Below are positions 51,984 through 60,953 of a stretch of DNA of 64,000 bases, piece after piece. Made by a program: the position numbers and the translations under genes. This stretch comes from Bacteroidota bacterium (GTDB taxonomy: Bacteria; Bacteroidota; Bacteroidia; Flavobacteriales; Flavobacteriaceae), in assembly GCA_024279425.1 (NCBI GenBank), contig JAJRRO010000111.1, forward strand, positions 33,918 to 97,917, given 5' to 3'. A model generated the notes under the pieces. It was not told where the DNA came from. It saw only the letters and a list, made by a program, of their open reading frames with translations, and searched no databases. The number at the start of each line of letters is the position of its first letter. Position 1 is the stretch's first letter.

Positions 51984-52043
51984 AAGTGTATTGTAGTATT
52001 TACAAATATATCTGACCCGTTTGAGCAATCAAACGGGTTTTTT
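51971..52043 (+). promoter_or_regulatory. his operon attenuator: antiterminator arm and terminator
   Basis: The terminator is ACCCGTTTGA (52015-52024), loop GCAA, TCAAACGGGT (52029-52038), and six T (52038-52043): a perfect 10-bp stem. TCAAGCGAGGT (51971-51981), which overlaps the end and stop of the leader peptide, can pair with the first stem arm over about 10 bp with one G-U pair and one bulged A, preventing the terminator. This gives two exclusive structures switched by ribosome stalling at His codons, so low charged His-tRNA allows read-through into hisG. Confidence 0.78.
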
Positions 52044-52105
52044 GTTTAACCCTTATGTCATTCCCAAGGTGGAATCAAAGTTGAGAAAGAATAAATAAAA
52101 TAGTA

Positions 52106-52963
52106 ATGACAAAGCTTAGAATAGCCATACAGAAGTCAGGGCGCCTGAATCAGGATTCACTGGAAATACTAAAGAATTGCGGTGTTTCAATTGATAATGG
52201 AAAGGACCAATTGAAAGCCTCTGCCCGAAATTTCCCCATAGAGGTTTTTTATCTACGAAATGGGGATATCCCCCAATATTTAAGGGACGGGGTAGTCGAT
52301 ATTGCCATTATTGGGGAAAATGTATTGATTGAAAAAGGAAGAGATATAGACATTGTTGAAAAACTGGGCTTTTCAAAGTGTAGAGTGTCCTTGGCCATAC
52401 CTAAAGGAGAAAAGTATAATTCAGTTAGTGATTTTGAAGGTAAGCGCATCGCAACTTCCTATCCAAATACTGTTAAGACTTATTTGAAGGAGAAAGGTGT
52501 AGAGGCAGATTTGCACATTATCAATGGTTCAGTAGAGATTGCTCCCAATATTGGCCTGGCCGATGCCATTTGTGATATTGTATCTAGTGGGAGTACACTT
52601 TTCAAGAACAATCTCAAAGAAGTCGAAGTGATGCTGAAAAGCGAAGCGGTTTTAGCTGTTTCCAAAAGAATATCGGAAGAAAGAAGAGCGATACTTCGTA
52701 AGCTGCAGTTTCGCATTCAATCAGTTTTACAAGCAAGACAATCCAAATATGTACTATTGAACGCTCCTGATGATAAGTTGGAAGAGATTTTGAAGCTTCT
52801 ACCGGGAATGCGAAGTCCAACGGTATTGCCTTTGGCCGAAGATGGTTGGAGCTCTGTACATACGGTTATCAATAAAGATAAGTTCTGGGAGGTCATAGAT
52901 GAGTTGAAGCAAGCAGGGGCTGAAGGTATTCTGGTATGCCCGATCGAGAAAATGGTTTTATGA
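52106..52963 (+). CDS. hisG: ATP phosphoribosyltransferase (long form)
   Basis: The 285-residue enzyme couples ATP and PRPP, the first step of histidine synthesis. It shows LRIAIQKSGRLNQDSLEILK, DGVVDIAIIGENVLIEKGRD and ADAICDIVSSGSTLFKNNLK (PRPP loop). The C-terminal part (about 210-285, including MRSPTVLPLAEDGWSSVHTV) is the regulatory domain of the long, His-inhibited form, so no HisZ is needed. It is first in the operon behind the attenuator. A hairpin repeat separates it from hisD. Confidence 0.96.
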   Translation: MTKLRIAIQKSGRLNQDSLEILKNCGVSIDNGKDQLKASARNFPIEVFYLRNGDIPQYLRDGVVDIAIIGENVLIEKGRDIDIVEKLGFSKCRVSLAIPKGEKYNSVSDFEGKRIATSYPNTVKTYLKEKGVEADLHIINGSVEIAPNIGLADAICDIVSSGSTLFKNNLKEVEVMLKSEAVLAVSKRISEERRAILRKLQFRIQSVLQARQSKYVLLNAPDDKLEEILKLLPGMRSPTVLPLAEDGWSSVHTVINKDKFWEVIDELKQAGAEGILVCPIEKMVL

Positions 52964-52975
52964 TTATAAGATAAG

Positions 52976-53008
52976 AGACCTGTCAGGTTTTATAAACCTG
53001 ACAGGTCT
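52976..53008. repeat. AGACCTGTCAGGTTT hairpin repeat, copy 1
   Basis: AGACCTGTCAGGTTT and AAACCTGACAGGTCT are perfect 15-bp inverse copies around TAT. It fills most of the 75-bp hisG-hisD gap. A related copy lies at 59426-59458. The stem has no T-run after it, so termination is not its obvious role. I recall this hairpin family from other flavobacterial genomes. Confidence 0.75.
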
Positions 53009-53038
53009 AGGACTAATCAGAATAGGAAAAGAAAGAAG

Positions 53039-54322
53039 ATGAATACAATATATAATCCAAAGAAAGAAGCCTGGAAAGACATTTTGAAGCGTCCTACCCA
53101 GACGGTGGCTGATATTGAAGGCATCGTAAACGATATTTTTTTGGAGGTTGAAAAACATGGAGATTCTGTTTTGAAAAAATACACCCAAAAGTTTGATGGG
53201 GCCGTGTTAGATTCCTTGTTAGTTTCAAGTGCCGAAATCAACGATGCCTCTTCCCTTGTGAGTGAAGCATTGAAAAACGCCATTTCAGTTGCGAAAAAGA
53301 ACATCGAAGTATTTCACGAAGCCCAGAGAACCTCTAGGGTTGAGGTAGAAACGGCAAACGGGGTAAAGTGTTGGCAGGAAAAAAGACCGATACAAAAAGT
53401 GGGGTTGTATATTCCTGGAGGTTCCGCCCCTTTGTTTTCAACCATTTTAATGCTTGCAGTACCTGCCAATATTGCTGGTTGCAAAGAGATTATATTATGC
53501 TCCCCACCCAATAAAGAAGCGAAAATACATCCAGCTATTTTGTATACGGCACATTTGTGCGGGGTGACAAAAATATTCAAAGTAGGCGGAATTCAGGCAA
53601 TAGCAGGCATGACTTTCGGAACCGAAAGTGTTCCAGCTGTTTATAAAGTATTTGGCCCTGGCAATCAATATGTTACAGTTGCTAAGCAAATTGCAACTAA
53701 ATATGGTGTAGCTATTGATATGCCCGCAGGACCAAGCGAGCTTTTGGTTATGGCCGATGATTCGGCAAATGCCTCTTTTGTCGCATCTGACTTGTTGAGC
53801 CAAGCTGAACATGGTGCGGATAGCCAGGTTATTTTGGTTACCACTTCAAAAGACCTGATAGAAGCCGTGGAAAATGAAATCGAAACTCAGATAAAAGAGT
53901 TGCCGAGAAAGGATATTGTTGAGCAGGCAATTTCAAATAGCAAATTAATATTTGTGGAAGAGGATCAAACAGCTATTGACCTAATCAATGAATATGGTCC
54001 AGAGCATTATATTCTTTGTGTAAGGAATGAACAGTCATTTATTGACCAAATTGCTAATGCAGGCTCTGTTTTTATCGGAAATTATACGCCGGAAAGCGCA
54101 GGGGATTATGCATCCGGCACCAATCACACCTTACCTACGAATGGCTATGCAAAGCAATACAGTGGCGTAAATCTAGATAGCTTTATGAAGAGCATGACCT
54201 TTCAAAAAATATCTGCGAAGGGTATTCAGGAAATTGGTAGGACGATAGAATTAATGGCCGAAGCCGAAGGTTTGCTGGCACATAAAAATGCGGTAACCCT
54301 GAGACTTGAAAGTTTAAAATAA
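53039..54322 (+). CDS. hisD: histidinol dehydrogenase
   Basis: The 427-residue zinc enzyme oxidises histidinol to histidine with two NAD. It has VGLYIPGGSAPLFSTILMLA, FKVGGIQAIAGMTFGTESVP, KVFGPGNQYVTVAKQIATK, MPAGPSELLVMADDSANASF, LLSQAEHGADSQVILV (zinc His) and EYGPEHYILCVRNE. The usual SVFIGNYTPESAGDYASGTN motif is present. Length and order match the family. Next comes hisC after 43 bp. Confidence 0.96.
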   Translation: MNTIYNPKKEAWKDILKRPTQTVADIEGIVNDIFLEVEKHGDSVLKKYTQKFDGAVLDSLLVSSAEINDASSLVSEALKNAISVAKKNIEVFHEAQRTSRVEVETANGVKCWQEKRPIQKVGLYIPGGSAPLFSTILMLAVPANIAGCKEIILCSPPNKEAKIHPAILYTAHLCGVTKIFKVGGIQAIAGMTFGTESVPAVYKVFGPGNQYVTVAKQIATKYGVAIDMPAGPSELLVMADDSANASFVASDLLSQAEHGADSQVILVTTSKDLIEAVENEIETQIKELPRKDIVEQAISNSKLIFVEEDQTAIDLINEYGPEHYILCVRNEQSFIDQIANAGSVFIGNYTPESAGDYASGTNHTLPTNGYAKQYSGVNLDSFMKSMTFQKISAKGIQEIGRTIELMAEAEGLLAHKNAVTLRLESLK

Positions 54323-54365
54323 TTAGTATTCTGTTAGGTTGAGCGGAGTCTAGACCTTAATAAAA

Positions 54366-55424
54366 ATGGAAGAGAAAGAAAAATTCGATATAAATAATCT
54401 GGTACGGGAAAATGTAAAAGGATTACAGCCATATTCGTCCGCACGCGATGAATTTAAGGAAACATCGAGTGGCTACATGGTATTTTTGGATGCCAACGAG
54501 AACCCATTTGAGAATGGGATTAACCGTTATCCAGACCCGCAACAGCATAGCCTTAAGGCTATTTTGGCAGAGCGAAGAAGTGTTAAAGTAGAAAACCTAT
54601 TGCTTGGTAATGGTAGTGATGAGGTGCTAGACCTTATCTTCAGGGCTTTTTGTGAACCCGGTATAGATAATATAATCACTTTGCCACCAACCTATGGCAT
54701 GTATAAGGTGCTATCAGGGATCAATGCCATTGAAAATAGGGAAGTATTGCTTTCCCCTGACTTTGGCTTGAATGTATCGGAAATTCTGGAGGCTGTGGAT
54801 GTAAATAGTAAAATAATATTCATTTGCTCACCCAACAACCCTACAGGGAATAGTTTTGATGAAAATGCAATTTTGGAAATACTGGTCAAATTTAATGGGT
54901 TGGTAGTGATAGACGAAGCTTATATCGATTTCTCCCAAAGAGAAAGCTGGCTTAAAAGACGGGTTGAATTTCCTAATTTAATAGTTATCCAAACCTTGTC
55001 AAAAGCGTATGGTATGGCTGGAATTCGATTGGGAATATGTTGTGCTTCCCCAGAAATAATTTCCATATTGAATAAAATCAAGCCGCCATATAATGTGAAT
55101 GAGCTTACGCAACAACGGGCACGGGAGCAAGTACTTAAGGAAGGTTTGTTACAAACTGAAGTCACTGAAATATTGAATCAAAAAAGAGCATTGTTTAAAG
55201 CGTTGAATGAAGTTGATTATGTTTTGGAAATTCACCCTTCTGATGCAAATTTTATTTTAATCCGGGTTGATGATGCCAATAAACGATATCAACAATTATT
55301 AAAAAAGGGAATCGTGGTAAGAAATAGATCTTCACAGCCCTTATGCGACAATACGTTGCGGCTAACTGTGGGAACTTCAAAAGAGAATGTAAGACTTATA
55401 AATACTTTAAAAGAGATAAACTAA
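54366..55424 (+). CDS. hisC: histidinol-phosphate aminotransferase
   Basis: The 352-residue PLP enzyme converts imidazole-acetol phosphate to histidinol phosphate. Visible motifs are [72 protein letters not shown] and [20 protein letters not shown] with the PLP Lys. It ends [20 protein letters not shown]. The final base of its stop is the first base of the hisB ATG, so translation is coupled. Complete. Confidence 0.95.
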   Translation: MEEKEKFDINNLVRENVKGLQPYSSARDEFKETSSGYMVFLDANENPFENGINRYPDPQQHSLKAILAERRSVKVENLLLGNGSDEVLDLIFRAFCEPGIDNIITLPPTYGMYKVLSGINAIENREVLLSPDFGLNVSEILEAVDVNSKIIFICSPNNPTGNSFDENAILEILVKFNGLVVIDEAYIDFSQRESWLKRRVEFPNLIVIQTLSKAYGMAGIRLGICCASPEIISILNKIKPPYNVNELTQQRAREQVLKEGLLQTEVTEILNQKRALFKALNEVDYVLEIHPSDANFILIRVDDANKRYQQLLKKGIVVRNRSSQPLCDNTLRLTVGTSKENVRLINTLKEIN

Positions 55425-56560
55425 TGGGAAAGAAAGTACTCTTTATAGATAGGGACGGTACCATCATTAAAGAAACCGAGGATGAACAAATCGACGCCTT
55501 TGAAAAAATGACATTCTACCCCAAGGTCTTCACATATTTAGGTAAGATAGCCAAGGAATTGGACTATGAGTTGGTTATGATAACCAATCAAGATGGATTG
55601 GGAACGGATGTTTTTCCTGAGGAAACCTTTTGGCCTGTGCACAACTTTATACTTAAGTCCTTCGAAAATGAAGGTGTGATATTTGACAAGGTGTTCTTGG
55701 ATAGGACGTTTCCTCGTGAGAATGCGAATACACGCAAGCCGGGAACTGCTCTACTTACAGATTATTTTTCAGATGAATACGATTTGGTAAATTCCTTTGT
55801 CATAGGAGACCGACTGACCGATATTGAACTGGCCAAGAACTTGGGTTCTAAAGGTATATTCATTAATGACAATACCAATCTAGGAACTGTCGAAATTACC
55901 GTAAAAAGACAAGAATTAGATGATATAATCGCTTTGGAGAGTAGCGATTGGGAAAGAATATATGAGTTTTTGAAATTAAAGGATAGGGTCTCCGAGATAA
56001 CTCGAAAAACCAATGAAACCGATATTTTCATCAAACTGAACCTTGATGGAAAAGGTGTTGGGAATATTGATACTGGAATAGCATTTTTTGACCACATGTT
56101 GGATCAATTGGCCAGACACGGACAAATGGACTTGGATATTAGGGTCAAAGGGGATCTTGAAGTTGATGAACACCACACCATTGAGGATACGGCCATTGCT
56201 TTGGGTGAAGTATTTCAAAAAGCATTGGGTCATAAATTAGGTATAGAGCGTTATGGTTTTTGTTTGCCAATGGATGATTGCTTGGCTCAAGTGGCGATAG
56301 ATTTTGGTGGACGCAATTGGTTGGTCTGGGAAACGGAGTTCAAACGGGAGATGATAGGTAAAATGCCCACTGAGATGTTCAATCATTTTTTTAAGTCATT
56401 TACTGATGGCGCTAAGGCCAATTTGAACGTCAAAGCCGAAGGTTCAAATGAGCATCATAAGATAGAAGCTATTTTCAAGGCTTTTGCCAAGGCCATTAAA
56501 ATGGCAGTGAAGAGGGATGTTGAAAAAATGGTTTTGCCTTCCACAAAGGGAGTGTTGTAG
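55424..56560 (+). CDS. hisB: bifunctional histidinol-phosphatase / imidazoleglycerol-phosphate dehydratase
   Basis: The 378-residue fusion starts at ATG 55424 ([20 protein letters not shown]), overlapping the hisC stop by one base. An upstream frame is not used. Residues 1-165 are a HAD phosphatase (FIDRDGT nucleophile, [22 protein letters not shown]). The C-terminal 190 residues are the dehydratase ([57 protein letters not shown] with the metal His clusters). It performs two steps of histidine synthesis, as in E. coli. Complete. Confidence 0.96.
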   Translation: MGKKVLFIDRDGTIIKETEDEQIDAFEKMTFYPKVFTYLGKIAKELDYELVMITNQDGLGTDVFPEETFWPVHNFILKSFENEGVIFDKVFLDRTFPRENANTRKPGTALLTDYFSDEYDLVNSFVIGDRLTDIELAKNLGSKGIFINDNTNLGTVEITVKRQELDDIIALESSDWERIYEFLKLKDRVSEITRKTNETDIFIKLNLDGKGVGNIDTGIAFFDHMLDQLARHGQMDLDIRVKGDLEVDEHHTIEDTAIALGEVFQKALGHKLGIERYGFCLPMDDCLAQVAIDFGGRNWLVWETEFKREMIGKMPTEMFNHFFKSFTDGAKANLNVKAEGSNEHHKIEAIFKAFAKAIKMAVKRDVEKMVLPSTKGVL

Positions 56561-56627
56561 TGTCTACATTGAAACATAGGTGCTCAAAGGCAAGCCAAAA
56601 TAGAATGGGAATCATAGAAGAGATAGA

Positions 56628-57212
56628 ATGAGAATTGCAATAATAAATTACGGTGCTGGCAATATACAGAGTATTAAATTTGCCTTTCAAAGATTGGGTT
56701 ACGAGGCAATTTTGACCGATGATGTGGAGGAAATCAGAAATGCCGATAGAGTGATATTCCCTGGAGTAGGTGAGGCCAGCAGTGCAATGAAAATGCTCAG
56801 AAAAAGTGGGTTGGATACATTGATACCCGAATTGAAACAGCCTGTTTTAGGTATTTGTCTGGGCATGCAGTTAATGTGCAATTCATCTGAAGAGGGCAAT
56901 ACCATAGGCCTAGGTATTTTTGATGTAGATGTGGTGAAATTTTCAAATCAGGTTAAAGTACCTCAAATAGGCTGGAATTGGATTTCACATTTAAAAACGA
57001 ATCTGTTCAAAGGGATTTCAGAAAAAGAGCATATTTATTTGGTGCATAGTTTTTACGCCCCATTATGCAAAGAGACCATTGCAGAATCGGACTATGAATT
57101 GTCGTACAGTGCTGCGCTAGGCAAAAATAACTTTTATGGAGTTCAGTTTCATCCAGAAAAAAGTAGTGTCGTTGGCGAAAATATATTGAAAAACTTTATA
57201 GAGAACGCTTAA
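56628..57212 (+). CDS. hisH: imidazole glycerol phosphate synthase, glutamine amidotransferase subunit
   Basis: The 194-residue subunit supplies ammonia from glutamine to HisF. It shows NYGAGNIQSIKFAFQRLGYE, VIFPGVGEASSAM, LGICLGMQLMCNSSEEGNTI (nucleophile Cys), YLVHSFYAPL and GVQFHPEKSSVVG (His-Glu of the triad). It is next to a GNAT gene rather than directly to hisA, because of two inserted genes. Length and motifs are complete. Confidence 0.95.
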   Translation: MRIAIINYGAGNIQSIKFAFQRLGYEAILTDDVEEIRNADRVIFPGVGEASSAMKMLRKSGLDTLIPELKQPVLGICLGMQLMCNSSEEGNTIGLGIFDVDVVKFSNQVKVPQIGWNWISHLKTNLFKGISEKEHIYLVHSFYAPLCKETIAESDYELSYSAALGKNNFYGVQFHPEKSSVVGENILKNFIENA

Positions 57213-57213
57213 G

Positions 57214-57633
57214 ATGAAGATTTTCATGTCAACGGATAAAACCTTATTGGATGTAGATTTGATTCATAGGTATGTTAGTACAATTTCGTATTGGGGTCGT
57301 GGCAGGGCCATTGAAGAAGTTCTTGAGACCATAGAGAATTCGTTCTGTTTTGGAATGTACAATGAGGCTAACGAACAAATGGGGTTTGCACGACTAGTCA
57401 CCGATTATGTGACCTTCGGTTATCTCATGGATGTAATTGTTTTTGATGAGTACCAAGGCAAAGGATATGGCAAAAAATTAATTGAATTTATCATGGATCA
57501 TGATACGATCAAAAAACTAAAGACCATAGCTCTTAAAACAAAAGATGCCCATGAACTTTATGAAAAATTTGACTTTAAGAAAATTGGCAATTCTGATTTA
57601 TGGATGGCCAATGATAAGGTGAATTTATCATAA
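57214..57633 (+). CDS. GNAT-family acetyltransferase
   Basis: The 139-residue protein has a GNAT core: CFGMYNEANEQMGFARLVTD, FGYLMDVIVFDEYQGKGYGK with the acetyl-CoA loop, and LIEFIMDHDTIKKLKTIALK. It is 1 bp after hisH on the same strand, so it is transcribed with the his genes. Its acceptor is unknown; involvement in histidine synthesis is not shown. Such a gene in the his operon also occurs in other flavobacteria, as I recall. Confidence 0.88.
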   Translation: MKIFMSTDKTLLDVDLIHRYVSTISYWGRGRAIEEVLETIENSFCFGMYNEANEQMGFARLVTDYVTFGYLMDVIVFDEYQGKGYGKKLIEFIMDHDTIKKLKTIALKTKDAHELYEKFDFKKIGNSDLWMANDKVNLS

Positions 57634-57691
57634 GTCCACTTGAACTACTTTTAAAAGTACATTGGTGTTTAGGGACAGAAGTCGTTTAAAG

Positions 57692-57712
57692 TTAGAAATA
57701 CGAAATTAGAAA
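57692..57712. repeat. left flanking repeat of the S23 pseudogene
   Basis: TTAGAAATACGAAATTAGAA is a simple A/G-rich repeat. Its reverse complement resembles TTCTAATTTCTAATTTC on the right side (58118-58142), so the pseudogene is bracketed by inverted simple repeats. Confidence 0.6.
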
Positions 57713-57727
57713 GACAAAAAAAGCAGA

Positions 57728-58078
57728 ATGAGAGATTTAAAAAAAAGAACTCAAAAATTTGCTCTTGACTGTTGGTATTTATGCTCCAAAATACCTAAAT
57801 CCAGGGAGTATAACGCCTTTGTAAATCAGCTTATTCGAAGTTCTAGCTCGGTTGGGGCAAATTTTAGAGCTTCTCAAAGAGCCAAATCATCGGCCGATTT
57901 TATAAATAAACTTAAAATAGTTGAATAAGAAACTGACGAAAGCGTGTATTAGTTGGAAATGTTCATTGAACTTTTGGATGATTAGCAAAAGGAGCTAAAA
58001 AGCTTGCATGCTGAGGCCAATGAAATTTTGGCCATTATAGTTTCATCGATAAAAACAACCAGAAAAAACAATAAATGA
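57728..58078 (+). pseudogene. four-helix-bundle (S23 family) gene with three in-frame stops
   Basis: One uninterrupted frame from ATG 57728 to TGA 58078 encodes a typical S23-family protein, with QLIRSSSSVGANFRASQRAK. It is broken by TAA (57926-57928), TAG (57950-57952) and TAG (57983-57985). The reading frame never shifts. After the stops the chain continues ETDESVY, LEMFIELLDD and QKELKSLHAEANEILAIIVS. Only substitutions, such as GAA-to-TAA and TGG-to-TAG, are needed. It lies between the GNAT gene and hisA and is not functional. Confidence 0.88.
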
Positions 58079-58117
58079 ATTTAATATATTTTGCAAAAGT
58101 GAATTCCATACTGCAAC

Positions 58118-58142
58118 TTCTAATTTCTAATTTCTAATTTCC
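58118..58142. repeat. right flanking repeat of the S23 pseudogene
   Basis: TTCTAATTTCTAATTTCTAA and following bases form a TAATTTC tandem repeat. It is the inverse of the left repeat and ends 10 bp before the hisA ATG. Confidence 0.65.
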
Positions 58143-58151
58143 AAATTGACT

Positions 58152-58904
58152 ATGAGAATAATTCCGGCAATAGATATCATAGAAGGCAAATGCGTAAGAC
58201 TTTCAAAAGGGGATTACGACACTAAGAAAGTTTACAATGAAAACCCGTTGGAAGTAGCCAAGGAGTTTGAGGACCATGGAATCGAATTTCTGCATTTGGT
58301 AGATTTGGATGGGGCTAAATCCCATAAGATAATGAATCACAGGATTTTGGAACAAATTGCATCCAAGACCAATTTGAAAATAGATTTTGGAGGTGGTCTC
58401 AAAAGCGATGACGATTTGCATATTGCCTTTGAAAGTGGGGCGAACCAAATAACGGGAGGAAGCATTGCAGTTAAGGACAAAGCTGTTTTTTTAGGATGGC
58501 TCAACACATATGGTCCTGATAAAATTATATTGGGAGCCGATGCTAAAGATGAAAAAGTAGCTGTTTCAGGATGGATGGAGGAATCTAAGGAAGAGTTGGT
58601 GCCCTTTATACAATCCTATCAGAATATGGGGATAACATACGTTATTTGTACCGATATCAGTAAAGATGGTATGCTCGAAGGTCCTTCTTTTGAACTTTAT
58701 CAAAAGATTATCGCCAAAACGTCAGGAAAGGTAGAGGGAGCGGAAGGTTCTAGGATTAATTTAATCGCAAGTGGAGGGATATCTACTTTTGATGAATTGC
58801 CGAGACTGGCAGAGATGGGCTGTGAAGGAACGATAATCGGGAAGGCTATTTATGAGAACAGAATTAGTCTTAAGCAGTTAGAAAACTATATTTTGACAGC
58901 ATGA
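58152..58904 (+). CDS. hisA: ProFAR isomerase (HisA)
   Basis: The 250-residue TIM-barrel enzyme isomerises ProFAR to PRFAR. The ATG at 58152 gives [20 protein letters not shown]; the TTG at 58146 is less likely. It shows the catalytic Asp in [68 protein letters not shown] and [21 protein letters not shown] loop of [16 protein letters not shown] is slightly longer than usual. It is followed by a DinB gene overlapping by 4 bp. Confidence 0.95.
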   Translation: MRIIPAIDIIEGKCVRLSKGDYDTKKVYNENPLEVAKEFEDHGIEFLHLVDLDGAKSHKIMNHRILEQIASKTNLKIDFGGGLKSDDDLHIAFESGANQITGGSIAVKDKAVFLGWLNTYGPDKIILGADAKDEKVAVSGWMEESKEELVPFIQSYQNMGITYVICTDISKDGMLEGPSFELYQKIIAKTSGKVEGAEGSRINLIASGGISTFDELPRLAEMGCEGTIIGKAIYENRISLKQLENYILTA

Positions 58905-59422
58905 GTCCAATGGAAAAGGAAATAAAGAATGAGTTCATCAAAAATTCGATATATCGGATGGAAGAAAGCACGCGCATGATCCAAATCTGTTTCAAGGAAT
59001 TATCAGAGGAACAAGTTTGGGAAAAACCAAATAAATCTTCCAATAGCATTGCTAATCTGATACTGCATTTGTGTGGGAACATCACACAGTATATCATTTC
59101 TTCTTTGGGCGAAGTCAAAGATACTAGGGAACGGGAAAAGGAATTTTTAACAACAGAGGGGTATACAAAAGATCAACTACTCCAAATATTGTTGGATACC
59201 GTTGAAAAGGCAAAAGCTGTAATACAGGGAGCCTCAAAGGATAGGCTTATAAAAGAAAGGGCTGTTCAGGGTTTTAACTTTTCGGGGATTGGAGTAATAC
59301 TACATGTGGTTGAGCATTACTCGTACCATACCGGTCAAATTGCTTTTTGGTCAAAAATATTGAAGAATAAAGATTTGGGTTTTTATGACGGAGTTAACCT
59401 TACAATAAAAAACAAGAAATAA
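58901..59422 (+). CDS. DinB-family protein in the his operon
   Basis: The 173-residue protein starts at the ATGA overlap with the hisA stop. It is helical, with [33 protein letters not shown] (first metal His) and [20 protein letters not shown] (two further His). Metal-binding DinB proteins include thiol-dependent hydrolases and transferases. Its link to histidine synthesis is by position only. The second DinB gene in this window (32593) is a distant relative. A hairpin repeat follows immediately. Confidence 0.87.
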   Translation: MSPMEKEIKNEFIKNSIYRMEESTRMIQICFKELSEEQVWEKPNKSSNSIANLILHLCGNITQYIISSLGEVKDTREREKEFLTTEGYTKDQLLQILLDTVEKAKAVIQGASKDRLIKERAVQGFNFSGIGVILHVVEHYSYHTGQIAFWSKILKNKDLGFYDGVNLTIKNKK

Positions 59423-59425
59423 TCT

Positions 59426-59458
59426 AGACCTGTCTGGTTTTCAAAACCAGATAGGTCT
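59426..59458. repeat. AGACCTGTCTGGTTTT hairpin repeat, copy 2
   Basis: AGACCTGTCTGGTTTT pairs with AAAACCAGATAGGTCT apart from one G-T position. It has the same first nine bases as copy 1 (52976-53008). It lies right after the DinB stop in the gap before hisF. The remaining gap to 59578 holds no gene. Confidence 0.72.
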
Positions 59459-59578
59459 TAATGCAACTTAATAGACGCGGTAAGAAAATAGCAAATAGAA
59501 TAGAATCAAATCAACTATGAAGATAAATTCATTTTTTTTCAATTTATATTTAGAACTTTTGACTTCCAAATTTTAGTT

Positions 59579-60334
59579 ATGTTGACAAAGAGAATAGTCC
59601 CATGTTTGGATATCAAGGATGGTCGTACCGTAAAAGGTATTAATTTCGTAGACCTAAGGGACGCTGGTGACCCCGTTGAGCTGGCTGAAATATATGCCAA
59701 GGAGGGTGCGGATGAACTAGTGTTTCTTGATATTACAGCAACAGAAGAACGCAGAAAAACATTAGCAGACCTGGTTTATCGTGTAGCTGAAAAAGTCAAT
59801 ATTCCGTTTACAGTGGGTGGCGGAATATCCTCTGTTGAAGACGTTGATATACTGCTTCACAATGGGGCGGACAAAGTTTCAATCAACTCTTCAGCGGTAA
59901 AAAACCCACAATTGATAAATGATCTTGTGGCCAAATTTGGTTCCCAATGTATTGTGGTGGCCATAGATGCAAAAGAAATCAAAGGTGAATGGATAGTACA
60001 CTTAGTAGGGGGTAAGGTCCCGACTGAACTTGGATTGTTTGAATGGGCAAAGGAAGTGGAACAACGAGGAGCGGGAGAAATACTCTTTACCTCAATGAAC
60101 CATGACGGCACAAAAAATGGATTTGCCAACGAAGCCTTGGCAAGGCTTTCCGATGAACTGAATATCCCCATAATTGCTTCAGGTGGAGCTGGGAACAAAC
60201 AACATTTTGCTGATACGTTTAAAAAAGGGAAGGCAGATGCGGCCCTTGCCGCCAGTGTATTCCATTTTAAGGAAATTGAAATAAAAGAATTAAAAAAGGA
60301 ACTCCGGAAGCAAGGAATTCCTGTACGTTTATAA
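59579..60334 (+). CDS. hisF: imidazole glycerol phosphate synthase, cyclase subunit
   Basis: The 251-residue TIM barrel forms imidazole glycerol phosphate and AICAR from PRFAR and ammonia. It shows the catalytic Asp in [75 protein letters not shown] (second Asp), and [20 protein letters not shown]. It pairs with HisH. It starts 157 bp after the DinB gene and is followed by hisIE after 10 bp. Complete. Confidence 0.96.
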   Translation: MLTKRIVPCLDIKDGRTVKGINFVDLRDAGDPVELAEIYAKEGADELVFLDITATEERRKTLADLVYRVAEKVNIPFTVGGGISSVEDVDILLHNGADKVSINSSAVKNPQLINDLVAKFGSQCIVVAIDAKEIKGEWIVHLVGGKVPTELGLFEWAKEVEQRGAGEILFTSMNHDGTKNGFANEALARLSDELNIPIIASGGAGNKQHFADTFKKGKADAALAASVFHFKEIEIKELKKELRKQGIPVRL

Positions 60335-60344
60335 AAATAAGACC

Positions 60345-60941
60345 ATGGAAATCGATTTCAACAAAAACAACGACGGACTCATACCCGCAATAATCCAAGA
60401 CGCAAATACCAAAAATGTATTGATGCTGGGGTATATGAATAAAGAGGCCTTTCAAAGAACCCAAGAGACCAAGAAAGTGACTTTTTTTAGCCGAACCAAG
60501 CAACGACTATGGACCAAAGGAGAGGAAAGTGGTAATTTTCTAAACCTTGTAGATATTAAGAATGATTGCGATAATGACACCCTATTGATAGGTGTTAACC
60601 CAACCGGACCTACATGTCATACAGGAAGTGATACCTGCTGGAATACCAAAAATGTTCAGGAATTCGGATTTTTGACCGAGTTGGAAAAGGTGATTGCAAA
60701 CCGTAAGGAAAACCAAAACGACTCGAAGAGTTATGTAGCCTCACTTTTCAGAAGTGGCATAAATAAGGTAGCCCAGAAAGTTGGTGAAGAGGCTGTGGAA
60801 GTTGTTATAGAAGCTAAGGATAATGATGATGAACTGTTTTTGAACGAAAGTGCGGATTTATTGTTCCACTATCTCATATTGCTTCAGGCCAAAGGTTTTA
60901 AACTTAATGATATAGTAAAAGTGCTCGAACAAAGACACTAG
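60345..60941 (+). CDS. hisIE: bifunctional phosphoribosyl-AMP cyclohydrolase / phosphoribosyl-ATP pyrophosphatase
   Basis: The 198-residue protein does steps two and three of histidine synthesis. HisI (about 1-105): FNKNNDGLIPAIIQDANTKN, MLGYMNKEAFQRTQETKKVT, LWTKGEESGNFLNLVDIKND and the zinc Cys in PTGPTCHTGSDTCWN. HisE (about 110-198): SYVASLFRSGINKVAQKVGE, EEAVEVVIEAKDNDDELFLN and ESADLLFHYLILLQAKGFKL. It ends the his operon. The next gene is convergent. Confidence 0.95.
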   Translation: MEIDFNKNNDGLIPAIIQDANTKNVLMLGYMNKEAFQRTQETKKVTFFSRTKQRLWTKGEESGNFLNLVDIKNDCDNDTLLIGVNPTGPTCHTGSDTCWNTKNVQEFGFLTELEKVIANRKENQNDSKSYVASLFRSGINKVAQKVGEEAVEVVIEAKDNDDELFLNESADLLFHYLILLQAKGFKLNDIVKVLEQRH

Positions 60942-60953
60942 GATATACTATGT

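Noticed and set aside
52976..53008. CRISPR-like repeat
   Set aside because: Only two dispersed copies 6 kb apart, palindromic, with no spacers or cas genes.
57926..57985. Stop-codon read-through making the S23 pseudogene functional
   Set aside because: TAA and two TAG would all have to be read, while neighbouring his genes use normal stops; point mutation is simpler.
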